Part shown: positions 38,948 through 48,542 of the stretch, piece by piece
How positions within the stretch are numbered: position 1 is the first letter of the stretch
Layout: each line of letters begins with the position of its first letter
From: Candidatus Methanohalarchaeum thermophilum
GTDB taxonomy: Archaea > Halobacteriota > Methanonatronarchaeia > Methanonatronarchaeales > Methanonatronarchaeaceae
Assembly (NCBI GenBank): GCA_001914405.1
Contig: MSDW01000001.1
Coordinates: 868,001 to 932,000, forward strand
DNA length: 64,000 nt
Reading direction: 5' to 3'
Made by a program: the position numbers and the translations under genes
Notes under the pieces: model-generated
Database searches by the model: none
Seen by the model: only the letters and a program-made list of their open reading frames with translations
What the model was told of the DNA's origin: nothing

Positions 38948-39466
38948 ATGAGAAATACAGGTTTTTCCACGAAAAAGTTAAATTTACGAGGAAAAATTAT
39001 TTTTAAAGTGACTGAATTTGAAAGAGATCTTGTGGATGCCTTTAATAGTTTTTTTGACGAAAATGGTATTAATGCAATTGCATATAGGAGAAAGCAGCAT
39101 AGGTTTTCTTCCCAGTTTGTTGATATATTAGTTGACTCTTTGAATCCAAGTTATTACTTGGCGATAGAGAATAAGTCTATTTCTGTGGCTTCTGGAACTA
39201 GTTGTTTATATTTTTCTCAGCATTTTTCTGAAAATCAGATTAGTAGGATCGATAATTTCTTGGAGAAAAGTGGTAGAAGTGGGTTTTTGTCTGTTGAACT
39301 GAAGATGGGTAAAGGAAATAAGAGAAGGGCCTATATGATTCCTTGGGATCAAGTTAAAAAGAAAGTTGAGAATGATGAAGTTGGATTTGAGTTGAATGAG
39401 ATTAAGAGCTTTGTCAAGTTAAAGAGAGACGGCGGAGGATACAGGATCCCATATAAATTCATTTAA
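38948..39466 (+). CDS. PD-(D/E)XK nuclease-like protein (Hjc-related?)
   Basis: This protein of about 172 residues has a nuclease-like core: [20 protein letters not shown] (acidic helix), [19 protein letters not shown] (catalytic Asp) and [12 protein letters not shown] (Glu-x-Lys). This is the pattern of archaeal Holliday-junction resolvase and similar restriction-like folds. The C-terminal part is basic. I start at ATG 38948 because the upstream ATG at 38882 lies inside the end of a repeat. No ribosome site is clear. A structure-specific DNA role is inferred from motifs only. Confidence 0.5.
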   Translation: MRNTGFSTKKLNLRGKIIFKVTEFERDLVDAFNSFFDENGINAIAYRRKQHRFSSQFVDILVDSLNPSYYLAIENKSISVASGTSCLYFSQHFSENQISRIDNFLEKSGRSGFLSVELKMGKGNKRRAYMIPWDQVKKKVENDEVGFELNEIKSFVKLKRDGGGYRIPYKFI

Positions 39467-39530
39467 TTTATCTTATAGTGGTTGAGAAGACCTCTTCCTA
39501 ATCTCTGATTAGGTAGAGGAGGAAGTCGCT
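39466..39530 (+). repeat. Solo hairpin of the PATE-like family
   Basis: It reads TTTATCTTATAGTGGTTGAGAAGA, then CCTCTTCCTAATC/GATTAGGTAGAGG as the stem, and ends GAAGTCGCTGGTT. It begins at the stop codon of the nuclease gene and ends 13 bases before the PIN-ATPase stop on the other strand, so it fills the gap between two convergent genes. Confidence 0.55.
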
Positions 39531-39542
39531 GGTTCAATTAAT

Positions 39543-41369
39543 TTATTTTGCCATTTTGATGTCCTTGCCCTTATTGATTTTTTCTATTATCTTTTTAGCT
39601 ATATTAGTTCCTTTTTTTATTTTGATTGTTCCGTCTTGCCCTACTGTTGCGGTAAATAAGTATTCTCTCCCAGCGTAGAGGTCAATTGTTTCGCTAGCCA
39701 TCTGTTTACCCGTGTCTAAAACTACTTGGTCATTTTGTACTCTAACATCAATTGAGGGGCCTTCTACTTCATTATTTTTTACCTTTTTTTCTTTTTCGCT
39801 GTGAGGCTGTATATCTATGTTTATACCTAAGTCTCTTTCTATCATTGAGATATTTTCTCCTCCTTTTCCTACTACTTGAGCTATTTCATTTTCAGGTATA
39901 TAGACGGTTGCAAGGTCATCAGAGGTTATTTCGGCATCAATTCTTCCTCTAACATATTTATTAAACTCCTTTTTGACCTCTTTTTCTGCCAACTTCCAAA
40001 CTGGTTTCTTTTCTTCTTTTTCTTCAACTGGCATTACTACTACCTGTTCACCGTATGTATAAACTTCGTATTCTGTTTCTCCAGTTTCAAAGTCTCTAAC
40101 TTCTATTACTGGCCTTGCTAGGTCCTCTTCGGTCATACCTGATGGAACCTTGACTGTAAATGATATATCATATACCTTTTGGATTTTAGCTTCTTCTAAA
40201 AAGACGATCGTGTCTACTACCTGTGGAACCATACCAAGCTCTACTCTGCCTATAAGTCTTTGTAATGCGTCAATAGCTCTATTAGCATGTGTGACTCCAA
40301 TCATCCCAACTCCAGCTAACCTCATGTCTGCAAATACTTGAAAATGGGATGTTTTCCTGACTTCATCAAAGATGGTGTAATCGGGTCTAACTAAAAGTAA
40401 TAAATCAGCTGTATCTTCTAAACTATCATCTAAAGAAGTGTATTGTGTTATTTCATCACCTACTTGAAGATCTCTTGGTTTTTCCATTGTTTTAACAATA
40501 AATCCTTCTCTATTTAGATATTCGGCAACTGCTTGAGCCAAAGTACTCTTACCTGCTCCAGGTGAGCCAGCTAAAAGAACTCCTCTTTGTTTCTCAGATA
40601 TTCTATCTTTTAATTCCTCGGAAAGCCTATAATCATCTAAAGAGACTTTTGTAACTGGTCTTACTGCAGTTATTTCGAATCCATCTGAAAAAGGTGGACG
40701 AGCAATAGATATCCTCATGTCTTGGAGTTGAACAACGGTGGCTCCACCTTTATCAAACTCTACAAACCCATCTGATGATCTCTTTGCTCGCTCAATGATA
40801 TCGTGAGCTATTGAACTTAACTCGCTCTCGCTACTTACTTCATCTCTTATCGTCTTCATTTTCATATCCCCTGGAACCCCAACTTTAGCCTTAGGCTTTA
40901 GACCGTCTCTTAAATGAACGGACATAACTTTTTCATCAAAGTAATCAGTTATACCAACCTTTATCTTTTTTTCCTCTTTTTCAGGCTCTAAATACTCTAC
41001 ATTAACTCCCTTTGCTCTAGCTACTTCAGACTGAACAATATCACTAGTCAAAAGAATAGCATCTTCCTCAATAGCTAGATCTCTTATAATTGAATCTATT
41101 TCTCCGCCCTTTGAAAGCTTAATTTCTTCAAGATTAGGTCTTTTTCCTTTAAACTCTAATCTAATTTTACCTTCATCTCTTAACTTTTTAAGAGATTGAA
41201 CCTCTTCCAAACCATTCAGACCTGTCTCTTGTCCTCTATTTGCCTGTGACTCTAATTCAGACATAGCAGCCTCTGGTATTAAAACCTCGAGTTCCTCAAA
41301 TTCATTTTCCTCAATTTTTGAAGTAACTCTACCATCAATTAAAACGCTTGTATCGGGAACAATCTTCAT
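39543..41369 (-). CDS. PINc-domain/PilT-like ATPase with KH domain
   Basis: This 608-residue archaeal protein has an N-terminal PIN domain ([18 protein letters not shown], with acidic residues through [19 protein letters not shown]), a central secretion-type ATPase (Walker [13 protein letters not shown] near residue 270) and a C-terminal KH domain ([21 protein letters not shown], about 480-505). The layout is that of the conserved archaeal PINc/VapC-type ATPase, thought to act on RNA. Its ATG overlaps the hisI TGA, and its 3' end faces the nuclease gene across a solo hairpin. Confidence 0.88.
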   Translation of the reverse strand: MKIVPDTSVLIDGRVTSKIEENEFEELEVLIPEAAMSELESQANRGQETGLNGLEEVQSLKKLRDEGKIRLEFKGKRPNLEEIKLSKGGEIDSIIRDLAIEEDAILLTSDIVQSEVARAKGVNVEYLEPEKEEKKIKVGITDYFDEKVMSVHLRDGLKPKAKVGVPGDMKMKTIRDEVSSESELSSIAHDIIERAKRSSDGFVEFDKGGATVVQLQDMRISIARPPFSDGFEITAVRPVTKVSLDDYRLSEELKDRISEKQRGVLLAGSPGAGKSTLAQAVAEYLNREGFIVKTMEKPRDLQVGDEITQYTSLDDSLEDTADLLLLVRPDYTIFDEVRKTSHFQVFADMRLAGVGMIGVTHANRAIDALQRLIGRVELGMVPQVVDTIVFLEEAKIQKVYDISFTVKVPSGMTEEDLARPVIEVRDFETGETEYEVYTYGEQVVVMPVEEKEEKKPVWKLAEKEVKKEFNKYVRGRIDAEITSDDLATVYIPENEIAQVVGKGGENISMIERDLGINIDIQPHSEKEKKVKNNEVEGPSIDVRVQNDQVVLDTGKQMASETIDLYAGREYLFTATVGQDGTIKIKKGTNIAKKIIEKINKGKDIKMAK

Positions 41370-41770
41370 TTGTCCTCACCATAAACATCTTCCGGATCAA
41401 AAACTCTATCTTCCACTTTTCTAAAACTATTATCAATTAATCTCCTATAAAAACAACTCTCATGTCCCGTATGACAGGCACCGTTCTCTTGATCAACTTT
41501 CACCAAAATCGCATCACCATCACAATCAATATAGATCTCTTTGACTTTTTGGACATTACCTGAAGTCTCACCTTTCTTCCACAACTTTTCTCTACTCCTA
41601 CTATAAAAATAACCCATCTTTTCTTTAATAGTTTTCTTAAATGCTTTTTTATTCATATAAGCTAACATCAAAACCTTATCTGTTTCTGCATCCTGTACAA
41701 TAGCACTAATTAACCCATCTTCAAAACTTAGTTCATTAATCAACTCTTCTACATCTGATGACATCTTCAA
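41366..41770 (-). CDS. hisI: Phosphoribosyl-AMP cyclohydrolase
   Basis: This 134-residue enzyme catalyses step three of histidine biosynthesis. It has [35 protein letters not shown], the Mg/Zn ligands in DCDGDAILV and [12 protein letters not shown]. It is the stand-alone HisI found in archaea. It overlaps the PINc ATPase by four bases, so the two are co-transcribed even though their roles are unrelated. Confidence 0.93.
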   Translation of the reverse strand: MKMSSDVEELINELSFEDGLISAIVQDAETDKVLMLAYMNKKAFKKTIKEKMGYFYSRSREKLWKKGETSGNVQKVKEIYIDCDGDAILVKVDQENGACHTGHESCFYRRLIDNSFRKVEDRVFDPEDVYGEDK

Positions 41771-42251
41771 TCAACTACTCAACAAAATATACCTTTTACA
41801 GAAAAATATTACTTATCATATAAGTGAAATACTCTATTCTACCTAATTAGTTCTTAGCCTAGAATATTAGGAGAAACTTGAACTTGGCTTTCACTTAAAA
41901 TTATATCTTTACCAGCAATGGATTTCTTTTATTCTCTTAGCTATTTTTACTCACAGCCCTAAATTTTTCAAACATAACCATCTTAGCTATACACAAGGCA
42001 ACATATAAGTCAGCTTTAGCTTTTGTGAGAGTTTGGGGGGGCTGTAGGTTTTTGTTCTTTGGGGCGGGGAGTATACAGGCTCTTTTAACTGAATGGTTTG
42101 TAGGGGGGGTATGTGTGCTATATTTATGATAGGTACAATAAAGGAGAAATCCATAACCATTAGGGGAGGGGGAGTAAGGAGAGTGGGTTTTAGATAAATA
42201 CTTTAATTTATTCTGTTTTGTTTAGCATATGTTAGATGGGTTGATGGGGGG
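41771..42251. other. Intergenic with dense G-runs before tnpB remnant
   Basis: No gene seen. From about 42030 the plus strand has repeated G-runs (seven Gs near 42034 and 42097, GGGGCGGGG near 42061, GGGGAGGGGG near 42163), unusual in this AT-rich genome. They may be a decayed left end and leader of the tnpB element; a TATA-like ACATATAAG lies near 42002. Confidence 0.4.
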
Positions 42252-43328
42252 ATGAGGGCTGAGAAAACTATCGTTTGTAGGATAACTGAACCGAATAAGG
42301 GTGGATCAGAGGTTCTAAAAAGGGGGGTACAAAATAGGGTTCAGCAGTGTATAAGAGGTGAAGAGGTGGGTATATATTCGGCTACTGCTTAGGCTATTGG
42401 TGGGTATATGGATGGGGGTCATCTAAAAGACAAGGAGTACTCTTGGTACTTGAGGAATGATATATTTTTGGTATAGGAGGTAGAATACAGTAGAGAGTTT
42501 GATTATTGGGCTAAGGATATCTGTGGAAGATGTCTATGGTGGCGTTTTATTTCTAATAGTACCACACGAAGAAATAAAAGAAGAATACAATATCTAGGAT
42601 TTAATTATAGTTAGAAAAGAGTATGGTTTTAAACTCCACTTATCAGTTTCAAAGGAAAGTAGAACCTGTGAAAAACTATAATGATGCCATAAGCATTGAC
42701 ATGGGCCTGAATGAGTTTGCGGCCTGTGTTCAGGTTGCCCGGCCGTCAGACCCCTTGCTATGGCACTCATATAGGTAATATACAAGACAAGTATTTCTTC
42801 TTCCGTAGAAACTGTAAGAATGGCTATGTTAGGAGAAAGTGGGGTAATAAGGACAAGAACAAGATAGAAGACATTTGCCATAAGATAAGTAGGAGAATAG
42901 TTGATAAGGCGAAAGAAAAGAACTTGTTGATTGTATTCGGCGACCTAGAGGATATACAGGAACAGGAAAAGGGGAAAGAAATGAATAGAAAGCTTCATAA
43001 CTTCCCACATTGGAAACTCCGAAATTACATCAAATATAAAGCCAAATGGATAGGGATAGAAGTGGTGAAAGTAGACGAAACATATACACCTCAACGCTGT
43101 TCAAGGTACGGAAAACTCGGATACAGACACAAAAGAAGCTTCAAGTGCGATAATTGTGGATTAGAAACAGACACTGATGAAAATGGAGCTCATAACATAG
43201 CTATTCGAGGTATCGGAAAGTTTGAGAAAATTTCTTCTGATACTGGGGGCATCGTGGCAGTGCCCGAAGCCACTACTGATGAACTGATCTCTGCAATGCA
43301 AGTCAGTGAAGTAGGTGGCAACCTTTGA
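42252..43328 (+). pseudogene. tnpB: Decayed IS1341-type tnpB
   Basis: The N-terminal part (MRAEKTIVCRITEPNKGGSE...) has at least two in-frame stops (about 42396 and 42471) and about three frameshifts. A RuvC-I motif SIDMGLNEFA is still readable near 42695-42725, and the last 180 codons are open, with RuvC-II around VFGDLEDI, a zinc finger and RuvC-III TDTDENGAHNIA. The first zinc pair reads CSRYG instead of CSxCG, so one cysteine is lost. The end (VAVPEATTDELIS...SEVGGNL) recurs in nearby non-coding elements. TnpB is an RNA-guided nuclease; this copy cannot be functional. Confidence 0.8.
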
Positions 43329-43336
43329 AATCGGCC

Positions 43337-43371
43337 GGAACCCCCGCCGTTTACGGCAGGGAGGATGTCAC
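43337..43371 (+). repeat. Right end of the tnpB element
   Basis: The hairpin CCCCCGCCGTTTACGGCAGGG is followed by GAGGATGTCAC, the same terminus as the other elements. It lies eight bases after the tnpB stop. Confidence 0.6.
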
Positions 43372-43676
43372 TTAGGATCTCATCACTTATCTTATATAAA
43401 TAAATTTCTTCCAATTCCTTTTTCTTTTATATGTTTTCTTTTTTCATTTCTGTACCTATTAGGGTTTTGTATTTATGTTAAACTCCACAATAAAGAACTC
43501 AAATTTCAACAGGAGGAGAGGGAGGTTATGGATGGTGTATCCTTTTCTATTTGGAGCAAAGAGGATTTCAAGAAGATTTTTTCAGGGTTTACTATTCTGG
43601 ATGTAATATTTCTTTGTTGAAATTTTGAGGAAAAGATTATTAAAAAGAGGATACTCTATTCAATCTTAAGAGAATA

Positions 43677-44426
43677 ATGTCAAAGGATAATCTTTTGGAG
43701 ACTGGGATAGAAGGACTAGATCTACAACTTCAAGGTGGTATACCTAAGGGATCAACTATCCTTTTACTTGGTGAGCCTGGTTCTGGTTTACAAACATTTG
43801 CTGGACAGTTCTTGAATCATGGCCTAAAGGAGGGAGAAAAAGGATGGTATTTTGTAACTAGAGATCCTCCAAATGTTGTAAAAAAAGATTTTAAAGGATT
43901 CGGGTGGGATTTTGAAGAGAAAGAAAAGAAGGGCCAGTTAGAGTTTGTAAATGGATATATAGGAAGGTTTATCGGGGCTTTGCCACCTGAAACCTTAAAT
44001 GAGTTATCTTCGGATGAGCAAACTAAGAGAGGGGCTGATATATTAAGTAAATTAAGAGATTATGTGACTTCCCTCAGAAATGATATACCACTTAGAGGAG
44101 TAGTAGACTCTATATCGGATTTTTTAAAAAGCCACGAGGTCAATGAAGTAACAACTGTCGTAAAATTATTATCCAGCGTTTCCAGGGTTTCTGGAGGAGT
44201 GAACTTGATTTTAATGACTAAGGGAATGCATGGAGAGAGTTCAGAAGTAAAAATGCAGCACAACGCTGATGTGGTTCTATCAGTTAGATCCCAAGATAGA
44301 GGAAATGAGATAATTAGAGAATTAATAATCAAAAAAGTTAGAGGTGTTGCTTTTCCATCTAAAGTAATTCCTTATGAAATAACGGAGGAGGGGATTGAAG
44401 TAGAAAAGACTGAAAGAGTTCTGTGA
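43677..44426 (+). CDS. KaiC-like RecA-fold protein with degenerate P-loop
   Basis: This 249-residue single-domain protein of the KaiC/RadA (RAD55) group starts MSKDNLLETGIEGLDLQLQG. The P-loop region is GEPGSGLQT (residues 32-40): the invariant Lys of GxxGxGK is replaced, so ATP binding may be weak or absent. It keeps the rest of the fold (GWYFVTRDPPNVVKKDF, ESSEVKMQHNADVVLSV). Similar archaeal proteins are linked to signalling or motility control. The gene is monocistronic with no clear ribosome site and has a TATA-like stretch upstream. Confidence 0.65.
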   Translation: MSKDNLLETGIEGLDLQLQGGIPKGSTILLLGEPGSGLQTFAGQFLNHGLKEGEKGWYFVTRDPPNVVKKDFKGFGWDFEEKEKKGQLEFVNGYIGRFIGALPPETLNELSSDEQTKRGADILSKLRDYVTSLRNDIPLRGVVDSISDFLKSHEVNEVTTVVKLLSSVSRVSGGVNLILMTKGMHGESSEVKMQHNADVVLSVRSQDRGNEIIRELIIKKVRGVAFPSKVIPYEITEEGIEVEKTERVL

Positions 44427-45043
44427 CAACATCTCTGATCGAAGAGGTCGATGGTTCCACCATTCGAATTTTTCTAGTCCAAGGAATAGGGGTGTTACTG
44501 ATGGAAGTGACAGAAACTCGAACCACCGATTCTTCAAAGTCATCTTCGTAGGTTTTTCTCTCTATATCGCTAACTTCTTATGAAGAGGATGGGTCGTAAC
44601 TTGAGTAATCCGGTGTACACTGCTAAAATTAGTCCCTGTTCATAGCTAACGAGAGATCCTATCTTCGAAACTTTCGAAGCCACCACATTTGGCTGCAGAG
44701 ACTCAGAGAGAGGCCTTATCACATATTTGCCAGAACCTGCTACCTATTAATATTATTGGAATTATTTAAAGATTGGATGTATCCTCTCTCTAAAGGAAAG
44801 AGATTTTAAATTTGATTCCAGTTCTTCCGTTCTTGCGGAAAATATTAACATATTTTTACTCTGTTAAAAATCTTAAAAACCTCTTTGAGTTGTAATTTTA
44901 GGTTTTGATGCATCTTTGACCTTTTTTCTCTTTGATAGTCTCTGATTTTCAAGTTTTTTAATAGAATTTAGGTTTGGAAAAATGAATTAAATAATAAATA
45001 TTGTTTTCTTTATGTCGTAAACGAATGTCTTCTGTCAAATCGA
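44427..45043. other. Unassigned intergenic stretch, GC-richer at 44430-44770
   Basis: The first 340 bases are less AT-rich than the flanks. On the minus strand about 50 codons stay open near 44430-44580 with a protein-like composition (DIERKTYEDDFEESVVRVSV), interrupted by a stop further upstream, so it may be the remains of a gene or an RNA. It is not recognisable as SRP RNA, RNase P RNA or tRNA. The remainder to 45043 is plain AT-rich sequence. Confidence 0.35.
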
Positions 45044-45480
45044 TTTTTTATTCCAATGGTTAAGAAGACCCCTTCCAAGGTCTTTGATTTTGGAGGGGGA
45101 TGAATCAACCACAGATGTCAAATGGTTCCTGGACCAATTAAGTTTTTGCAGTTAGGTGTTCTGGCTTGAACAAACAAACGCAGGCCACCTGAATCGCCCA
45201 ATTTGGCCAAAGAAATCTCCCTAGGTAACTCCGAAACAGTTCTGGAGTAGGGACCTAGTAGTTGGTGTGGAGCAACCATTGAGGAATAAGAGGAGCCACT
45301 ATGTGCTAATATATGGGCTCCTGTATCTGCCCTAATCCAATTCTTCATTCAGAGCGTAATTTTCCCCTGTTAGCTGGGTTTATGAGACAAGCCTAGTGAA
45401 CAAGGCAAACTCCATCCAGGATAAGGCCTCACAAGGAAGCCCACTTCCTAAATCCTTGATCTAGGTAGGGGTCACTTCAT
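45044..45480 (+). repeat. PATE-like non-coding element, type A (best preserved)
   Basis: It begins TTTTTTATTCCAATGGTTAAGAAG. The left hairpin is CCCCTTCCAAGGTC...GGAGGGGGATGAATCAACC. The core has a CTCCGAAACAGTTCTGGAG hairpin, TAGTTGGTGTGGAGCAACC, GAGGAATAAGAGG, CTAATATATGGG and CCCTAATCCAATTCTTC, then GGATAAGGCCTC. The right hairpin ends GGGGTCACTTCAT. There is no coding frame. This is the best reference copy for alignment. Confidence 0.75.
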
Positions 45481-45704
45481 CCTTGTTTGATCTTTCTGAT
45501 TTGAGTTTTTTGGCTTTTTCTTCTAGGGGAGGTGGGATATAGTGGAATTATATCTTTAATAATTAAATAAGGATTTTTTTAAAGGATTTTTTGTGTTTTT
45601 TTTTCTTTATGATTCTTTATTATATCTTGATAGTGAAAAAACCAATTTGATGGGAATGATAGTTATAATGCTTTCTTTTTTGGAAAAAAAGGAGATTTCG
45701 TTTT
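45481..45704. other. Gap before the KaiC-like gene end
   Basis: No gene seen; T-runs at about 45570-45605 may end the element or the neighbouring transcript. Confidence 0.35.
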
Positions 45705-46451
45705 TTAATATGGTTCTACTTCTTGGTGATAGACATCGGGATAAGGATAGACTTCTATTCCTTGGTTAGTTATCTCGAATGGGTATCTTTTTTTACTATG
45801 GTTTGTTCCACGCATTTTTCTTACTAATATGGTTCTTCTCAATTCGTTTCCTACTGTATGCATTTCTAATAAAATTACTCCTCTAGCGGCATATTGTTCG
45901 ACTCCAAATCTACTTATTTGTTTTGTTCCTTCTTCTCTTTCAGTTATAATTAGTGAAGTACATTCTATTTCATTTAGGAGCGACATTAATCTATATATTG
46001 ATGTTCTGATTTCTCCTTTTTTGGTTCTGAAGGCAATCATAGGTAGTGAATCGATAACTAATCTATCTACTTCTTTTTCTTCAACTAAATTAGTAATTTC
46101 ATTTAATAAAGAATCTACATCTAATCCAAATCTAGCTACATAGTCTTCTTCACTCATTACGCCAACTTTAGGGCTTGCAGCATCTAGTATAATGAATTTT
46201 TCCTTTTCTTCTAGTTCAGTTATTTTCCATCCTAATGACTTAAAGTCTTGACGGATGTTATCTGGTTTTTCATCTAGAGTCACGAATAATCCAGTTTTAT
46301 TGTTGTTTTTAGCTCCTTCTATCAAGAATTGAGCTCCAAGGATAGTTTTTCCCGTCCCAGATCCACCACTAACTAGTGTAACGCTGTTTAACGGGAATCC
46401 ACCATGTAGAATCCTATCAAATCCATCAATATAGGTCTTTTCTTTTGGCAT
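45705..46451 (-). CDS. KaiC-like RecA-fold ATPase
   Basis: This 248-residue single-domain ATPase has an intact Walker A (VSGGSGTGKTILGAQF, about residues 27-42), LFVTLDEKPDNIRQDFKSLG, the Walker B region LVIDSLPMIAF, and a C-terminal RRTILVRKMRGTNHSKKRYP. Archaeal single-domain KaiC relatives act in signalling or DNA-related processes; no specific role can be given. It is about 30% shorter than two-domain KaiC. Its start lies next to a repeat element at 46477. The protein at 43677 is a paralogue that has lost the P-loop lysine. Confidence 0.8.
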   Translation of the reverse strand: MPKEKTYIDGFDRILHGGFPLNSVTLVSGGSGTGKTILGAQFLIEGAKNNNKTGLFVTLDEKPDNIRQDFKSLGWKITELEEKEKFIILDAASPKVGVMSEEDYVARFGLDVDSLLNEITNLVEEKEVDRLVIDSLPMIAFRTKKGEIRTSIYRLMSLLNEIECTSLIITEREEGTKQISRFGVEQYAARGVILLEMHTVGNELRRTILVRKMRGTNHSKKRYPFEITNQGIEVYPYPDVYHQEVEPY

Positions 46452-46476
46452 CTTAGATTCCTAACCAGTAGAAAAT

Positions 46477-46850
46477 TTATCTTAGTGGTTGAGGGAACTC
46501 TCTTCCTCAAATCTCTGATTTTAGATAGAGGGATGAATCAACCCTATTTCTAAGTAGTTTCAATACTACTTGAAAGTAACTGTCAGTTGGTTGAAAGCTT
46601 TTTTTTCTATATCGAAAACCGATGGCCTACAACCTTTTCTGGATCATATACATTTCAACTCTGTTTTAAATAGATAGTATGAGGTAGGGTAAGCTTGAAG
46701 TCTCTGAATAGTAGGGTTTTTGGTGGTTGATTTGATGTGGAATTACTTGGATAGAACATGGAGGAACAAATTGGTTTGTATATGGCACTTTTTGTGTTCT
46801 GATCTAAGCTTTCTCCTAGGGACCAAATAGTCTCCCTTTTGGTAAGTTTA
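46477..46850 (+). repeat. PATE-like element, type A, 3' truncated
   Basis: It begins TTTATCTTAGTGGTTGAGG with a left hairpin and GGGATGAATCAACC. The core has GTCAGTTGGTTGAAAGC, TGGTGGTTGATTTGATGTGG and GTATATGGCACTTTTTG. No right hairpin is visible before the next element starts at 46851. Confidence 0.55.
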
Positions 46851-47123
46851 ACTTATTTGGTGAGAAGTCCCCTTCCTCAATCTTTGATTTAGGTAGGGGA
46901 TGAATCACCATAACCTTTATATGCTCTGGTATGCAATGATTATATAGTGATTATTTATAGATGGTAGAAATTTAGATAGTTTAGGCATGGGACAGGCCGA
47001 AGTCACGCCTGTGGATACTGGAACCTCTACAGATACTGATTTTGTGTCTGCAAGTTCCGTGGTTGAAGCAGGAAGCCCCTTCCACACCGAAGCGGAAGCG
47101 TAGGTATAGTAGGGGTAGTTCAC
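46851..47123 (+). mobile_element. Deletion derivative of a tnpB element
   Basis: The left hairpin GGTGAGAAGTCCCCTTCC...GGATGAATCACC is followed by promoter-like sequence and then, from about 46987, by an open tail reading MGQAEVTPVDTGTSTDTDFV...VVEAGSPFHTEAEA with stop near 47103. This is the C-terminal tail style of halobacterial IS1341 TnpB, so the gene has been deleted internally and only both ends remain. It ends GTAGTTCAC. Confidence 0.65.
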
Positions 47124-47185
47124 TGGGATAAAGTAAATAGAAAATCAAACTTCTTTGGAGAATAGGGAGGTTGTATTGGAACTCC

Positions 47186-47286
47186 TTTTTATTTTTTGAC
47201 TGAGAAGACACCTTCCTAATCTTTTGATTAGGTAGGGGTAGTTCACTTATGAGTGGGTTTGAGTAAGGTTGGAGGGGGCTTCGCTT
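47186..47286 (+). repeat. Solo hairpin plus adjoining hairpin
   Basis: 47186-47246 is a solo left-right hairpin (TTTTTGACTGAGAAGACACC...GGTAGGGGTAGTTCAC). It is followed directly by TTATGAGTGGGTTTGAG...GGAGGGGGCTTCGC, nearly the right hairpin of the element at 38914. It precedes the rnp3 gene. Confidence 0.55.
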
Positions 47287-47403
47287 CAGATGAGGGTGGT
47301 TAATGTATCTGGAGGTTTTTTGTAAAATGGTAGTGGGGTATATGTGTGGTTTTTGTTGAGAGAGTGTATTGATTGAATAATTAAGGTCTGGGTGAGGGTA
47401 TTA

Positions 47404-48081
47404 ATGGATCATAATAAAAGGTATGAGATCTGTTTTTCTAAAGAAAAAGATCTTGGTGAGTTTTTGAAGGAAGCTAAAGGATTGAATTATTCTAGTTTTG
47501 TATTTTTTGAAATAAATGATGTTTTGGATATAGGGGAAATAGAAACTGATTTTAGAGTTTTTAAAGGCATTGAGATACATAAAAAAGATATAGGTGATAT
47601 TAAATCAGATATATCAACTTATAGGAGTAAAGTTGATTATTTAGCTGTAAAAGCTAGAGATAATAGGGTTAAAGAGGTTTTATCTAAAGATAAGAGAGTT
47701 GATTGTTTGGTTGATTGTTTTGGAAGAAGAAATGACTTTGATTATGTAGTGGCGGAAAACTGTAAAAGAAATGATGTAGCAATTGAGTTTAATTTTGGGA
47801 AATTACTTCGGTGCAGTGGATATGAAAGGTCTATGTTGGTGAGGAAATTCCATAGATCTTTAAAGCTGGTTAGGAAATATGGGTCACCCCTTATTTTGAC
47901 TATGAAGCCTTCAACTGTTTTTGATTTAAGAGGTTTTAGGGAATTTTTTTCATTGATTAAGTCAATAGGATTTAGTAAAGAGGATTTGATTTATTCCAAT
48001 AATTACTTTAAAAGATTAATTGAACGAAATTGTGAATTTGATAAAGATGAATTTGTTGAACCTGGGATAGAGAAAGTATGA
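47404..48081 (+). CDS. rnp3: RNase P protein component 3 (Rpp30)
   Basis: This protein of about 225 residues has the TIM-barrel PHP-like fold. A GGTGAGGGT ribosome site lies a few bases before the ATG at 47404, so I prefer this over the GTG at 47392. Family segments are FRVFKGIEIHKKDIGDIKSD, YLAVKARDNRV, VDCLVDCFGRRNDFDY and FNFGKLLRCSGYERS. Archaeal RNase P trims the 5' leader of tRNAs. It overlaps rnp2 by four bases, as in the usual archaeal arrangement before psmA. Confidence 0.85.
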   Translation: MDHNKRYEICFSKEKDLGEFLKEAKGLNYSSFVFFEINDVLDIGEIETDFRVFKGIEIHKKDIGDIKSDISTYRSKVDYLAVKARDNRVKEVLSKDKRVDCLVDCFGRRNDFDYVVAENCKRNDVAIEFNFGKLLRCSGYERSMLVRKFHRSLKLVRKYGSPLILTMKPSTVFDLRGFREFFSLIKSIGFSKEDLIYSNNYFKRLIERNCEFDKDEFVEPGIEKV

Positions 48082-48419
48082 GATTTAGGAAGCCTTCATT
48101 AGAGGATAAAAAGCGCTATATTGGTTTTTATATTGAATCGGAGGAACGTTTAGGTAGGAAAGAGGTTTTAAATGAGTTATGGTCTACTGGCTTATCCTTT
48201 TTGGGTGAGGCAGAGATGGCTGAAACTGGTTTTTGGGTTCATGATTGTTTTGATGATCAATTAATAGTGGAAGTTAGGGATGGATATGTCGATGAAATTT
48301 TGGCCGTAGTATCACTTGTTAATGAAATAAAAAATGAAAGAGTTAGACTGGATCTGCTTGGGGTGGCAGGAACTATAAGAAAATTAAAGAAAAGTTTTAT
48401 TCTAAATCAAGAGAAATAG
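48078..48419 (+). CDS. rnp2: RNase P protein component 2 (Pop5)
   Basis: This 113-residue protein starts MRFRKPSLEDKKRYIGFYIE, the common Pop5 beginning (R-x-R-Y-I-x-F). It has ELWSTGLSFLGEAEMAETGF and a basic C-terminus (GTIRKLKKSFILNQEK). With Rpp30 it activates the RNA catalytic domain of RNase P. The ATG overlaps the rnp3 stop. Confidence 0.88.
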   Translation: MRFRKPSLEDKKRYIGFYIESEERLGRKEVLNELWSTGLSFLGEAEMAETGFWVHDCFDDQLIVEVRDGYVDEILAVVSLVNEIKNERVRLDLLGVAGTIRKLKKSFILNQEK

Positions 48420-48542
48420 TGAAAGCAAAGTTGGATTTTTAAGAAAGTTTATTAAAATATAACAATAAAACAACAAGAAAGTGTTTTTGTAGTATATTTA
48501 TTCCGTTTAGGAATTTATTCTTGAAGCAAATTAGGTGAAATT

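Noticed and set aside
43315-43620. 101-codon frame after the tnpB remnant
   Set aside because: It starts inside the tnpB tail and crosses the element's right end, so it is a by-product of two unrelated sequences.
44427-44770. SRP RNA or RNase P RNA
   Set aside because: The diagnostic motifs of either RNA were not found on either strand.
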